Of a stretch of 64,000 nt of DNA, positions 33,323 through 42,046 are shown piece by piece; position 1 is the first letter of the stretch, and each line of letters opens with the position of its first letter. Below the pieces are notes generated by a model. That model was given only the letters and a program-made list of their open reading frames with translations, was not told where the DNA came from and made no database searches. Both the position numbers and the translations under genes were made by a program. Source of the DNA: Amphiplicatus sp046296195 (lineage in GTDB: Bacteria > Pseudomonadota > Alphaproteobacteria > Caulobacterales > Parvularculaceae); NCBI GenBank assembly GCA_046296195.1, contig JBKBLR010000011.1, positions 1 through 64,000 on the forward strand, in the 5' to 3' direction.

Positions 33323-33967
33323 ATGGGGCGATTGCTAGCTTTGGTGATTGCGGCGGCGATGGCGACGGCAGGGGCCGGCGCGCAGGACGCGCCGCGCATT
33401 TTTCCTGGTTTTGAGAAAGTCTACAAAGAATCCCGTAAGAAGGAGGCTGACGCGCTGCGCGTCATCGCCGCTTCAGAAGCGGAGATCGCCGCGTCGGAAG
33501 AATTGCGGGTCGCCGGCGAGCGGCAGATCGCGGATGCGGAGGCGGCGGTCAAATCGCAGCAGCTCACTTATCTCACGCTGACGCGCTCGCTCGGCGCGGC
33601 GCAGAACGCGCGCGAGGCTCGTCTCGAGGCGAGCGAACTTGAAGCGGCGGCGCGCGCCTGGGCGGAGGCTGAGGCGCTCAAGGAAAAGGGCGTCAAGGCG
33701 GTCATGGCCGCCGACGCCAGCCGCAACCGCGCCAGCGAACGGCTCGCGTCCGCGCACGCAAGACTCGCTGAAGCCCGCGCCGCAATCGCCCGCACGCTTG
33801 CCGACGGGCCGGGAGAGCGCCTCGCCCAACCCGCGACCTTGACGCCGGTCGAACAGGCGTCGCTGCCGCCGGCGCCGAAAGAAGAAGCGGCAAGCCCGCA
33901 ACCGTCCGCGGGGAAATCACCGCTCGACGCGCAGCTCCTCGGCGGCCCTGACCGCGATCGTCCGTAG
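33323..33967 (+). CDS. Secreted coiled-coil protein of unknown function
   Basis: 214 residues from ATG 33323, which has GGGAGG nearby. Signal peptide ends TAGAGAQ. Residues 30-160 are an Ala/Glu/Arg-rich coiled coil (ADALRVIAASEAEIAASEELRVAGERQIADAEAAV). The C-terminus is Pro/Ala-rich. No family is recognised. Divergent from pyk and convergent with the monooxygenase gene. Confidence 0.72.
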   Translation: MGRLLALVIAAAMATAGAGAQDAPRIFPGFEKVYKESRKKEADALRVIAASEAEIAASEELRVAGERQIADAEAAVKSQQLTYLTLTRSLGAAQNAREARLEASELEAAARAWAEAEALKEKGVKAVMAADASRNRASERLASAHARLAEARAAIARTLADGPGERLAQPATLTPVEQASLPPAPKEEAASPQPSAGKSPLDAQLLGGPDRDRP

Positions 33968-33986
33968 ACGGATGCCCTGAACGGCC

Positions 33987-34949
33987 CTACAGGGCGAGCC
34001 GCGCGCGGGCTTCCCGGTATTCGCGGGTAAGGCGCGCGATATAGTCGCCCGCGCTCTCGCGCGTTTTGATCGCGCCGATGCCTTGCCCGCAACCCCAGAT
34101 GTCCTTCCAGGCTTTCGCGGCCGTGTTGCCGCCCGAGCCGAAGTTCATTTTCGACGGGTCGCTTTCAGGAAGGTTGTCGGGGTCGAGCCCTGCTGCGACG
34201 ATCGAAGGCTTCAGGTAATTGCCATGCACGCCCGTGAAGAGGTTTGTGTAGACGATGTCGTCGGCGCCGTATTTAACGATCGCGTCCTTGTAGGCGTCGG
34301 AGGCGTTCGCCTCGTGCGTCGCGATGAAGGGCGAGCCGATATAGCCGAAATCGGCGCCCATCGCTTCAGCGGCGAGCACTGCGCCGCCCGTCGCGATCGA
34401 GCCTGAAAGCGCGATCGGTCCTTTGAACCATTCGCGAATTTCTTGAACGAGCGCGAAAGGCGAGATGACGCCGGCATGCCCGCCGGCGCCGGCCGCGACG
34501 AGAATGAGGCCGTCCGCACCCTTGTCGATCGCCTTCTTCGCGAAGGTGTTGTTGATGACGTCGTGGAGGACGAGGCCGCCATAGGAATGGATCGCCTGAT
34601 AGACGTCTTCGCGCGCGCCGAGCGAGCAGATGACGATCGGGACCTGGTGCTTCACACAGGCTTCGAGGTCGTGCATCAGCCGGTCGTTCGAGCGGTGGAC
34701 GATCTGATTGACTGCGTAAGGCGCCGCGGGGAGGTCGGGATGGGCGCGGTCGTGCTCGGCGAGCGCGGCCTTGATTTCGGTGAGCCAGCCATCGAGCGCT
34801 TCGGCGGGGCGCGCATTGAGTGACGGGAACGAGCCGATGACGCCCGCCTTGCACTGTGCAATGACGAGTTTCGGATTCGAGACGATGAAGAGCGGCGCGC
34901 CGATGACGGGCACGCTGAGGCGCTTTTTGATGTCGGCGAAGGTCGCCAT
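33987..34949 (-). CDS. Nitronate monooxygenase (NAD(P)H-dependent flavin oxidoreductase)
   Basis: 320 residues of the NPD/2-nitropropane dioxygenase group: VPVIGAPLFIVSNPKLVIAQCKAGVIGSFP, LILVAAGAGGHAG (FMN phosphate site) and GSIATGGAVLAAEAMGADFGYIGSPFIAT. It oxidises nitronates with FMN. Single gene, minus strand, facing the coiled-coil gene with 20 bp between stops. Confidence 0.9.
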   Translation of the reverse strand: MATFADIKKRLSVPVIGAPLFIVSNPKLVIAQCKAGVIGSFPSLNARPAEALDGWLTEIKAALAEHDRAHPDLPAAPYAVNQIVHRSNDRLMHDLEACVKHQVPIVICSLGAREDVYQAIHSYGGLVLHDVINNTFAKKAIDKGADGLILVAAGAGGHAGVISPFALVQEIREWFKGPIALSGSIATGGAVLAAEAMGADFGYIGSPFIATHEANASDAYKDAIVKYGADDIVYTNLFTGVHGNYLKPSIVAAGLDPDNLPESDPSKMNFGSGGNTAAKAWKDIWGCGQGIGAIKTRESAGDYIARLTREYREARARLAL

Positions 34950-35121
34950 GACGATGGTGCTCCTGAAAGAACCGGTCGAAGGCTAGGGGGCCGCGCACGC
35001 CTTCGCAATTGCGGCGTGCAGCGCAATGAGCGCCCCCAGCCTTGAAATCTCCCTCATTCAATGCGCCTTTGGCCCTTGGGCAAACGCGCACGACGCGCCC
35101 CGCAGCGGAGGGATGATAGAG

Positions 35122-36699
35122 ATGGCGAAATCGGCGGCGCCGGCGGGGACAGGGGCAATGGGGGGATTTCTCGGTTGGGTCGAAAGGACCGGGAATCGCC
35201 TGCCGGATCCTGCGTTCATCTTTCTCTATCTCATCGTCGCGCTGGTGCTTGTCAGCCTCCTCGCCGACGCCGCCGGACTCAGCGCGCTCCATCCGACCGA
35301 GAAGAACGCCGACGGCGCGCCGAAGCTGATCGCTGCGACGAGCCTTCTCGCGCCGCAGAACATCGCGCGCCTCTGGGTCGACATGCCGACGACCTTCACC
35401 CACTTTCATCCGCTTGGCTATGTGCTGGTCGTGATGCTGGGGGCGGGCGTCGCCGAGCGCACGGGGCTTTTCGCCGCGGCGATGCGGACGGCGGTGCGCG
35501 GCGCGCCGAAGGCGCTCCTGACGCCGATGGTCGCCTTCGTCGCCATGATGGGCAATCTCGCGGCCGACGCCGCCTATGTCGTGCTCATTCCGCTCGCCGC
35601 CGTTCTTTACGCCGCGGCCGGGCGCCATCCGATCGCCGGCATCACGGCGTCCTTCGCCGGCGTCTCTGGCGGATTCTCGGCCAATCTCCTTCCCGGCCAG
35701 CTTGATGCGCTTCTCTTCGGCATCACCGAAGCGGCCGCGGAGCTGATCTTGCCAACGTGGGATGCAAACCTCGCCGGCAACTGGTTCTTCATTTCGGCGA
35801 TGCTGTTCGTGTTTCTTCCCGTCATCTGGTTCGTCACCGACCGACTCATCGAACCGCGCCTCGGCAAGTTCATTCCTGAAACCGATGCGGCGCGGCGCGC
35901 GACGGCGGAAGACAAGCCGTTCGACGCCGGCGAGAAGAAGGGCCTTGCTTACGCAGGCCTCGCCTGTCTCGCGGTCGTCGTCCTTTGGGCGTTCTTCACG
36001 CTGGGGCCGGGAACCCCGCTCATCGACGAGAACGCCGTCGGCCCGGCCCAGCTGACGCCCTTCTTCCGCAGTCTTGTCGCGGCGTTCTTCGTTCTCTTCC
36101 TGGCGAGCGGTTGGGCCTTCGGCGCCGCGGCAGGTTTGATCAAGACGCATCGCGACATCGTCAAGATGATGTCGGAGGCGATGGCCGATCTCGGCTATTA
36201 TCTCATCCTCGCCTTCTTCGCCGCGCATTTCGTCGCGATGTTCAACTGGTCCAATCTCGGGCTCATCTTCGCAGTGCAAGGGGCCGACGCGATCAAGGCG
36301 TCGGGCCTGCCGATGCCTGTGCTCCTTGCACTGATGGTTCTCCTCACCGCTGCGGTCAATCTCTTCGTCGGTTCGGCGAGCGCGAAATGGGCGCTCCTCG
36401 CGCCCGTCATGGTGCCGATGCTGATGCTCCTCGGCGTCAGCCCCGAAGCGACGACGGCGGCCTACCGCGTCGGCGACGGCGCGACCAACATCATCACGCC
36501 CTTGATGGTCTACTTCCCACTCATCCTCACTTTCTGCCAGCGCTGGAAGGCGGATTTTGGATTGGGGAGCCTTACCGCCGTGATGCTTCCCTATTCGCTG
36601 TGGCTTCTCGTGACGGGACTTCTGCTCACCTTCGGCTGGATCACGCTCGACCTCCCGCTCGGACCCGGCGCGCCGGCGAGCTTTGCGATGCCGCAATAG
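35122..36699 (+). CDS. AbgT-family transporter
   Basis: About 525 residues with 11 or so hydrophobic segments. AbgT features include GFLGWVERTGNRLPDPAFIFLYLI, the FSANLLPGQLDALLFGITEAA region and the FVGSASAKWALLAPVMVPMLMLLG followed by YRVGDGATNIITPLM. Members import p-aminobenzoyl-glutamate or export sulfonamides. ATG 35122 is preferred because GGAGGG lies nine bases upstream; ATG 35113 would be too close. Confidence 0.9.
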   Translation: MAKSAAPAGTGAMGGFLGWVERTGNRLPDPAFIFLYLIVALVLVSLLADAAGLSALHPTEKNADGAPKLIAATSLLAPQNIARLWVDMPTTFTHFHPLGYVLVVMLGAGVAERTGLFAAAMRTAVRGAPKALLTPMVAFVAMMGNLAADAAYVVLIPLAAVLYAAAGRHPIAGITASFAGVSGGFSANLLPGQLDALLFGITEAAAELILPTWDANLAGNWFFISAMLFVFLPVIWFVTDRLIEPRLGKFIPETDAARRATAEDKPFDAGEKKGLAYAGLACLAVVVLWAFFTLGPGTPLIDENAVGPAQLTPFFRSLVAAFFVLFLASGWAFGAAAGLIKTHRDIVKMMSEAMADLGYYLILAFFAAHFVAMFNWSNLGLIFAVQGADAIKASGLPMPVLLALMVLLTAAVNLFVGSASAKWALLAPVMVPMLMLLGVSPEATTAAYRVGDGATNIITPLMVYFPLILTFCQRWKADFGLGSLTAVMLPYSLWLLVTGLLLTFGWITLDLPLGPGAPASFAMPQ

Positions 36700-36765
36700 G
36701 GCAGGCGGCGTTAGTCGATTGTTGGCGCCGCCGCGCGATGATCCTCCCCGGCCTGGGAGGGCGAG

Positions 36766-37053
36766 ATGCCGATCGACCTTTTTCTGCTGCTTGTCGGCGC
36801 CGGCGCGCTCATGCTTGGCGCGGCGTCATTCCGCGCGCCTGCCGGCGTTTATCGCAAGGCCGGGCTTGGCCTCGTTCTCGGAATTGGCGGCCCCATTGCG
36901 CTTGCCTGCGCGCTGTCGCCGTTCCTCGGCGACGGGGCCGGTCTCGGGATTGCGTTGATCCTTTACGTCTGGTCGGCGCTTGTGCTCGCCGCGGCGTTCT
37001 CGGCCGCGCTCGGCGCCAGCTTCCGCCATCTCTGGAACTTTCTCGGACGCTAG
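36766..37053 (+). CDS. Small membrane protein of unknown function
   Basis: 95 residues with three hydrophobic segments (near residues 4-18, 30-48, 58-80). No family is recognised. It follows abgT by 66 bp on the same strand and has GGAGGG before the ATG, so it may be the second gene of that transcript. It is before the TetR operon. Confidence 0.65.
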   Translation: MPIDLFLLLVGAGALMLGAASFRAPAGVYRKAGLGLVLGIGGPIALACALSPFLGDGAGLGIALILYVWSALVLAAAFSAALGASFRHLWNFLGR

Positions 37054-37088
37054 ATCCTCAGAACGTCTCAAAGCCGTCGCGTGAGGAA

Positions 37089-37117
37089 TTGACCACATAC
37101 CAACTAGTCGGTATGTT
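37089..37117 (+). promoter_or_regulatory. Promoter overlapped by TetR operator
   Basis: TTGACC (37089-37094), 17 bp, TATGTT (37112-37117) form a sigma-70-type promoter. A near-perfect 22-bp palindrome, ACATACC-N8-GGTATGT at 37095-37116 with centre ACTAGT, fills the spacer and covers the -10. It ends 7 bp before the TetR gene ATG at 37124. This is the layout of an autorepressed TetR-family operon. Confidence 0.72.
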
Positions 37118-37123
37118 TCTGCA

Positions 37124-37723
37124 ATGAGATCTTCCGCTCGGGAAAAATTGTTGGAGGCGGCGCTCACCGCGATTCGGGAGCAGGGATATGCGGCGACATC
37201 GGTCGATGACCTCTGCGCACGCGCCGGCGTGACCAAGGGCGCGTTCTTTCACCATTTCCCGTCAAAGGAGGCGCTCGCCGTCGCTGCGGCCGACCACTGG
37301 TCGGAGACGACATCGGCGCTCTTTGCCGCTGCCGACTACCACCGGCCGGCGGATCCGCTCGACCGCATCCTTGCCTATCTCGATTTCCGAAAGGCGCTCA
37401 TTCGCGGCCCCTTCCCCAAATTCACCTGTCTCGCCGGCGCCATGGCGCAAGAAGTCTATGCGGCCTCGGAGGACATTCGCGACGCCTGCCGCCGGTCGAT
37501 CGAAGGCCACGCGCAGACGCTCGAGGCCGACTTCGGCACGGCGATCCGGAAATATCATGTTGACGGCGTGACGGCGAAAAGCCTCGCGCTTCACACGCAG
37601 GCCGTCATTCAGGGCGCGTTCATCCTCGCCAAGGCGGCGAACGATCCTGCGCGCGCCGTCGACAGCATCGAACATCTCAAGCGTTACGTTGAACTTCTGT
37701 TCCAAAGAAAGCCTGACCTGTGA
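37124..37723 (+). CDS. TetR/AcrR-family repressor
   Basis: 199 residues. The helix-turn-helix is at residues 8-52 (LLEAALTAIREQG, TSVDDLCARAGVTKGAFFHHFPSKEAL). The C-terminal domain is of the common TetR_C group with AAMAQEVYAA-like LAGAMAQEVYA. The operator overlaps its own promoter. The next gene starts within its stop (GTGA), so it controls an operon with the SRPBCC-VOC fusion and DUF1428. Confidence 0.9.
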   Translation: MRSSAREKLLEAALTAIREQGYAATSVDDLCARAGVTKGAFFHHFPSKEALAVAAADHWSETTSALFAAADYHRPADPLDRILAYLDFRKALIRGPFPKFTCLAGAMAQEVYAASEDIRDACRRSIEGHAQTLEADFGTAIRKYHVDGVTAKSLALHTQAVIQGAFILAKAANDPARAVDSIEHLKRYVELLFQRKPDL

Positions 37724-38628
37724 AAATTCATGAACCGCAAGGCGAAGACGCCTTGACGCTCGTCCTCGACGTGACGATCGAGGCGCCGCGTGCAAGCGTC
37801 TGGCGCTGCTGGACGGAGGCGCCGCTTCTAAAGGAATGGCATTGCCCGAAGCCTTGGCGGGTTGAGAGCGCTGATCTCGAGGCACGGCCCGGAGGCAGGT
37901 TCAACACGGTCTTCGCCGGCCCGGCGGGCGAGCGGCATGAAAACACGGGCATGTTTCTCGCCGTCGAGCCGATGGCGCGCCTCGTCTTCACCGACGGGTA
38001 TAGGGAAGGGTTCATCCCTGCGCCCCAGCGCTTCATGACCGGGTTCGTCGAATTCTCCGATGACGGTGAGGAACGCACGCGCATGGTCTGGGGCGCGCGT
38101 CACGCGACCGAGGCCGATGCGAAAACGCATCTCGAGATGGGATTTCGCGACGGATGGAAGGCCGCCGCGCAGCAGCTTGAAGACCTCGCGCGCACGCTGC
38201 CTCAACCGGAGCCCGCCGGGCTTCGGAAGAAGGCGCGCGCCTGCCTTTGGTTCGAGAAATCCGGTCTTGAAGCCGCGCAATTCTACGTTTCGCTGCTGCC
38301 GGGCAGCTTCATCGAGGCGACGTTCCAGAATGGCGCGCCGCATGAGCCAATGGTTGTCGAATTCACCCTCGCCGGCGCGCCACTCATGATTCTGAACGGC
38401 GGGCCGCATTACAACCTTACGCCCGCCGCCTCGATCTCTGTGCTGACAAAGACGCAAGAAGAGACCGACCGCCTGTGGAGCGCGCTGCTTTCGGGCGGAG
38501 GGCGGGAGTCGCGGTGCGGCTGGCTCGAGGATCGATTCGGCGTTTCCTGGCAGATCGTGCCGGAAGCATTGCCGCGTCTGATGAATTCCGGCGATCCCGC
38601 CGCGGGCGCGGGCGGGGCGCCGCAATGA
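37720..38628 (+). CDS. SRPBCC (AHSA1) domain fused to PhnB-like VOC domain
   Basis: 302 residues with two domains. Residues 12-165 are an AHSA1/SRPBCC ligand-binding domain (VTIEAPRASVWRCWTEAPLLKEWHCPKPW). Residues 175-290 are a PhnB-like VOC domain (ACLWFEKSGLEAAQFYVSLLPGSF, LMILNGGPHYNLTPAASISV, CGWLEDRFGVSWQIVP), the group annotated as 3-demethylubiquinone methyltransferase-like. These two domains are often separate neighbour genes; here they are fused. The GTG start overlaps the tetR stop. Substrate unknown. Confidence 0.87.
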   Translation: MKIHEPQGEDALTLVLDVTIEAPRASVWRCWTEAPLLKEWHCPKPWRVESADLEARPGGRFNTVFAGPAGERHENTGMFLAVEPMARLVFTDGYREGFIPAPQRFMTGFVEFSDDGEERTRMVWGARHATEADAKTHLEMGFRDGWKAAAQQLEDLARTLPQPEPAGLRKKARACLWFEKSGLEAAQFYVSLLPGSFIEATFQNGAPHEPMVVEFTLAGAPLMILNGGPHYNLTPAASISVLTKTQEETDRLWSALLSGGGRESRCGWLEDRFGVSWQIVPEALPRLMNSGDPAAGAGGAPQ

Positions 38629-38698
38629 TAAAGATGGTCAAGATTGACATCGCCGCGCTCACGGCGGCGCATCGGGGCTGACGCAAGGGAGGATTGAA

Positions 38699-39064
38699 AT
38701 GACTTATGTCGACGGGTTCGTGCTCGCGGTTCCGCGGGCCAACAAGGAAGCCTATCACGCGATTTCGGCCAAAGCCTGGCGCGTATTCAAGAAGCACGGG
38801 GCCCTGCGCCATGTCGAATGCTGGGGCGATGACGTGCCGGAAGGAAAACTGACCTCTTTCACCCTCGCGCTCCACCGCAAAGAGGACGAAGTCGCCGTGT
38901 TTTCCTGGATCGAATGGCCCTCGAAGGACGCGCGCGACAAAGGCAACGCAGCGGCGATGGAAGAATTCATGGCGATGCCGCACATGACGCCGGAAAATGC
39001 GCCCTTCGACGGCAAGCGGATGTTCTGGGGCGGCTTTCAGCCCCTGTTCGATGAGCGCGCCTGA
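38699..39064 (+). CDS. DUF1428 family protein
   Basis: 121 residues of the DUF1428 (YbaA-like) family: TYVDGFVLAVPRANKEAYHAISAKAW, HVECWGDDVPEGKLTSFTLALHRKEDE and FSWIEWPSKDARD. Dimeric alpha/beta-barrel proteins of unknown role, often found beside SRPBCC and VOC genes, as here. GGGAGG precedes the ATG. Its last 28 bp overlap the convergent acetyltransferase gene. Confidence 0.9.
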   Translation: MTYVDGFVLAVPRANKEAYHAISAKAWRVFKKHGALRHVECWGDDVPEGKLTSFTLALHRKEDEVAVFSWIEWPSKDARDKGNAAAMEEFMAMPHMTPENAPFDGKRMFWGGFQPLFDERA

Positions 39065-39657
39065 TCCCAATCGCTGCGCGCCAGCTCGAAATAGACTGAA
39101 CGCCGGACGCCTCCGCCGGGCAGGTCGCTGTCGATCTCGCCGACGCGGCGAAAACCGATGCGCTCGAGGAGGCGGTGCGTGCGGATGTTATCAAGCGCCG
39201 CCGTCTCGCAGATGAGGTCGACGCCGATGACGCCGAAGAGCCAGGCGAACGCGGCGGCGGCGCCGGCGCCGCCTTGCCCCGCACCCTGGCGGTCCGTTCT
39301 GATCGCGCCGCCGAGCTCAGCCGCCGACCATTCCGGCCAGATCTGGATGTCATGATAGCCGGCGACGGCGCCGTTCTCGTCGAGGTCGAGGATGAGGAGC
39401 CCTTCGCCGCGCGCCTTTTCCTCGATATGGCGTGTGATGAAGGCGAGCGAGGTCTCGAGCGTCACCGGTTTCGGCAGCGTGTAGATCGGCGCCGAGATCG
39501 CCGGGTCCTTGATGAGTGCAAAAAAGCGATCGGCATCCGGTGCCGCGGCGATGATACGGGCGCCGGCTGCCGGAAAGGCGACCGCGCGCAAGGCGGCCCG
39601 GATCGCCCGCGCCTTTTCGGGGCTCGCCGGAATGCGGGTGAGGGGGATCGCCGCCAT
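39037..39657 (-). CDS. GNAT-family N-acetyltransferase
   Basis: 206 residues. Matches the RimJ/RimL-like acetyltransferase group: TLETSLAFITRHIEE, GYHDIQIWPEWSAAELGGAI and the acetyl-CoA region ending CETAALDNIRTHRLLERIGFRRVGE. Substrate unknown. Convergent overlap of 28 bp with DUF1428. Confidence 0.83.
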   Translation of the reverse strand: MAAIPLTRIPASPEKARAIRAALRAVAFPAAGARIIAAAPDADRFFALIKDPAISAPIYTLPKPVTLETSLAFITRHIEEKARGEGLLILDLDENGAVAGYHDIQIWPEWSAAELGGAIRTDRQGAGQGGAGAAAAFAWLFGVIGVDLICETAALDNIRTHRLLERIGFRRVGEIDSDLPGGGVRRSVYFELARSDWDQARSSNRG

Positions 39658-39720
39658 GACGGCGATATCCTACCGGCTGAAATCAATGGCTGAAACAATG
39701 ACGGGCAGGCGCCGCCAGGC

Positions 39721-39753
39721 AAAAAAACGCGCGCCGCGGTCCGGCGGCGCGCG
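39721..39753 (-). terminator. Strong terminator of the outer-membrane protein gene
   Basis: Ten-base stem CGCGCGCCGC (39728-39737) with GCGGCGCGCG (39744-39753). The minus strand continues with seven T. It lies 23 bp past the porin stop. Confidence 0.92.
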
Positions 39754-39775
39754 TCCTGAAGTCCTCTCGTCCTTC

Positions 39776-40519
39776 CTAGAAGTGGAAGTTGATCGCAGCG
39801 CGGACGAGGTTGAGGTCGAGGTCCTGCGTGATCGTCTCGCTGTAGACCGGCGAGGTGAAGGTGCTGCCCGGACGATAGTCCGTCGCATATTCGAAATCCG
39901 CGAACTCGCCGCGCAGATATTCGACGCGCCCCGACCAGTTTGCACCGAGCTTCACTTCGACGCCGCCGCCATAGACGACGCCGGAGCGCCAGCCCTTGTC
40001 CGACCCGAATTTGGAATAGCCGCCGTTTGAGGTGACTTCGGCGGTTCCCTCCGAGTTCACCATAGCCCAGCCGCCGGTCGCGTAGAAGAGCCAGCTGCCG
40101 GTCGCGACGCCGAGCTTGGCCTTGAGCGCAAGGAGGTGGTTGGCGTCGATCGAATTGCCGGGACCATAGGTCGGCGACGGCCCGAAGCTCGTCGCGGTCA
40201 GCGGCAGCAGGCGCGATTCATTGATATCGAGCTTCGAGTAGTCGACCTCGGCGCCGAGGACGAAACCGCTGAAGTTGAGGTTGTATCCGGCCTGGCCGCC
40301 GTACACGAGGCCGTCCGGCTTCTGCGTCGTCGACCACAGGTCGATGACGCCCGTTCGAAGGGTCGCCGGTTCGTTGGCCCACTCGCCGCCGAGCGCGACA
40401 TCGGAAGTCGATTCGCCCCAGCCATAGCCGATGTTGGCGCCGATATAAGGACCGTTCCATTGCGCGGCGGCCGCCGTCGAGATGAGCGCCGCTGACGCGG
40501 TCGCTAGAAGGAGTTTCAT
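39776..40519 (-). CDS. Outer-membrane beta-barrel protein (Omp25/Omp31-like)
   Basis: 247 residues from ATG 40519, with a signal peptide ending ISTAAAAQW. The mature part has alternating strands with GGQAGYNLNFSGFVLGAEVDYS, YGGGVEVKLGANWSGRVEYLRGEF and a terminal Phe in INFHF, the signature of outer-membrane barrels. Probably an 8-strand porin-like surface protein, among the more abundant of such cells. A CtrA-like triple TTAA site lies 100-125 bp upstream of the ATG. Confidence 0.9.
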   Translation of the reverse strand: MKLLLATASAALISTAAAAQWNGPYIGANIGYGWGESTSDVALGGEWANEPATLRTGVIDLWSTTQKPDGLVYGGQAGYNLNFSGFVLGAEVDYSKLDINESRLLPLTATSFGPSPTYGPGNSIDANHLLALKAKLGVATGSWLFYATGGWAMVNSEGTAEVTSNGGYSKFGSDKGWRSGVVYGGGVEVKLGANWSGRVEYLRGEFADFEYATDYRPGSTFTSPVYSETITQDLDLNLVRAAINFHF

Positions 40520-40617
40520 AGGAATTCTCTCTCCCGCAGCGCTCGCGGCCGGGGCACGGCGCTGAATGACAAGGTCGACGAAACGCCCAGCTCGGGGTGT
40601 TCCTACCCCGCCGATGG

Positions 40618-40643
40618 TTAATCCGCAATTAACCATGGATTAA
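40618..40643 (-). promoter_or_regulatory. CtrA-type box with three TTAA half-sites
   Basis: TTAA occurs at 40618, 40629 and 40640, each 11 bp apart, giving TTAA-N7-TTAA twice. The first pair reads TTAA-N7-TTAACCAT, which matches the CtrA consensus. It is within a perfect inverted repeat ATGGTTAAT-N5-ATTAACCAT at 40614-40636. Centre is about 110 bp upstream of the outer-membrane protein start. CtrA binding is inferred from consensus. Confidence 0.7.
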
Positions 40644-40660
40644 GGCAGGCGGAATCCCGC

Positions 40661-41122
40661 CTAGAAATGGCGTTGACGCCACACATCATGCCGGACGACC
40701 GCGCGCCCGATCGGCCATAGGGCGAAGCCGGCCAGCTTCAGATGCGCCCAAGCGAAGGGCAGGCCGATGATGGTGATGGCGAGCAGGAGCGCCGCGCAGA
40801 CATGCGCGAGCGCCAGCCACCACCCGGCGACCAGCAACCAAAGGATGTTGCCGAGGAAGCCGAGCGGCCCGGTGCCGAAGTCCTCGCCATAGAGCCGGTC
40901 GCGGGCCTCGGCCCTGACGCCGAACGGCCACAGCGTGTAGACGCCGTTGTCATAGGCGGCGCGCGCAAAGGGGATGCCGATGATCGTGATGACCATGACA
41001 AAGGCGGCGATGAACCAGCCAAACGCGGTCACGGCGCCGCCGAGCACCAGCCAGAGGATATTGAGGATGAACGACAGGGGGTCGAGGGCGTCGTTCTCGT
41101 TGAGGGGGTGGTCGCGCAGCAT
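40661..41122 (-). CDS. yccF: YccF-family inner-membrane protein
   Basis: 153 residues with two homologous halves, each with NILWLVLGG / NILWLLVAG followed by VITIIGIPFA / AITIIGLPFA, the YccF (DUF307) signature, and about four membrane helices. Role unknown; some family members sit near transport genes. Its stop is 18 bp upstream of the CtrA-type box of the porin gene. Confidence 0.92.
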   Translation of the reverse strand: MLRDHPLNENDALDPLSFILNILWLVLGGAVTAFGWFIAAFVMVITIIGIPFARAAYDNGVYTLWPFGVRAEARDRLYGEDFGTGPLGFLGNILWLLVAGWWLALAHVCAALLLAITIIGLPFAWAHLKLAGFALWPIGRAVVRHDVWRQRHF

Positions 41123-41243
41123 CGGGCGGGGTCTCCTTCAGCGATCATATAGTGGCCTTCAGGGGGATTTCACGCCCTTTGGCGCGCGCAGGCTTCCGCC
41201 GGGCGCAAATCGCGTCGCAACTTCGCCGCAAAGCGGGGGCTCG

Positions 41244-41846
41244 ATGCGCACCATGAGACAGCTCATCGCCGCCCTCCTCTCTGCGCTGGCCGCGCCGGCG
41301 CTGGCGCAAAGTGAGCCCGTCGGCCCTCGGATCGCCGCGGCGTCGGTCGAGCAGACGACGCGGCCCGGCGTTTATGATCCTGCTTATGTGCGCATCCCCT
41401 ATCCGATGGGCGATGTGCCGGTGGATCGCGGCGTGTGCACCGACGTCGTCATTCGCGCCCTCAGGGCTGTCGGCATCGACCTTCAGGAGCGCGTGCACCA
41501 GGACATGAAGGCGAATTTCAACGCCTATCCGAAGCATTGGGGCCTCACGCGGCCTGACCGCAACATCGACCACAGGCGCGTGCCCAATCTCGAAACCTAT
41601 TTTCGCCGCGCAGGCTGGCGCCTGCCCGCCAGCGCCAACGCCGGGGACTATCAAGCCGGGGACATCGTCACCTGGAACCTCAAGGGCGACAAAGGCTGGC
41701 TTCCGCATATCGGCGTCGTGACGGACCGACGCGCGCGCTCAGGTCGGCCGCTCGTCGCCCACAACATCGGCGCCGGACCAAAGCTCGAGGACGTCCTTTT
41801 CGACTGGAAGATCACCGGCCGCTTCCGTCCGCAGGCGGATCAATAA
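41244..41846 (+). CDS. DUF1287 family secreted protein
   Basis: 200 residues from ATG 41244. Signal peptide ends APALAQ. The DUF1287 core has VCTDVVIRALRAVGIDLQERVHQDMKANF, then YQAGDIVTWNLKGDKGWLPHIGVVTD. CTD, His in HIGVV and the order suggest an NlpC/P60-like papain-type fold, possibly a periplasmic amidase. Long upstream frame is rejected because it begins inside the yccF gene. Divergent from yccF. Confidence 0.85.
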   Translation: MRTMRQLIAALLSALAAPALAQSEPVGPRIAAASVEQTTRPGVYDPAYVRIPYPMGDVPVDRGVCTDVVIRALRAVGIDLQERVHQDMKANFNAYPKHWGLTRPDRNIDHRRVPNLETYFRRAGWRLPASANAGDYQAGDIVTWNLKGDKGWLPHIGVVTDRRARSGRPLVAHNIGAGPKLEDVLFDWKITGRFRPQADQ

Positions 41847-42046
41847 GGCGGCGCCTTACGCGGTTTCGAGCGGCGCGCCGGATTGCGTTACGGGTCCACA
41901 TGCGCCAATCGGCGGCGACGTCGAAGGTCCCGGCGTTCGTCGCTCGCCCTTTCCATCTTCAGCGAAAGCCCGCGCCGGCGCGCCGCTTTCCTGCCGGTGC
42001 GCCCCGCGACTTTGATTCCACATCCCGCTCGCAGAAGGCAGGTCTC

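Noticed and set aside
34366..36696. A 776-residue minus-strand open frame opposite the AbgT gene
   Set aside because: Its composition is Arg/Glu/Asp-rich shadow of the membrane protein on the other strand; no ribosome site or known domain, and it covers parts of two real genes.
36703..36737. GGCGGCG / CGCCGCC hairpin after AbgT gene as a terminator
   Set aside because: Long loop and no T tract on either side; the next gene may be in the same transcript.
38625..38681. An 18-codon frame starting in the stop of the SRPBCC-VOC gene
   Set aside because: Has ATGA overlap but is too short and has no recognisable pattern or partner.
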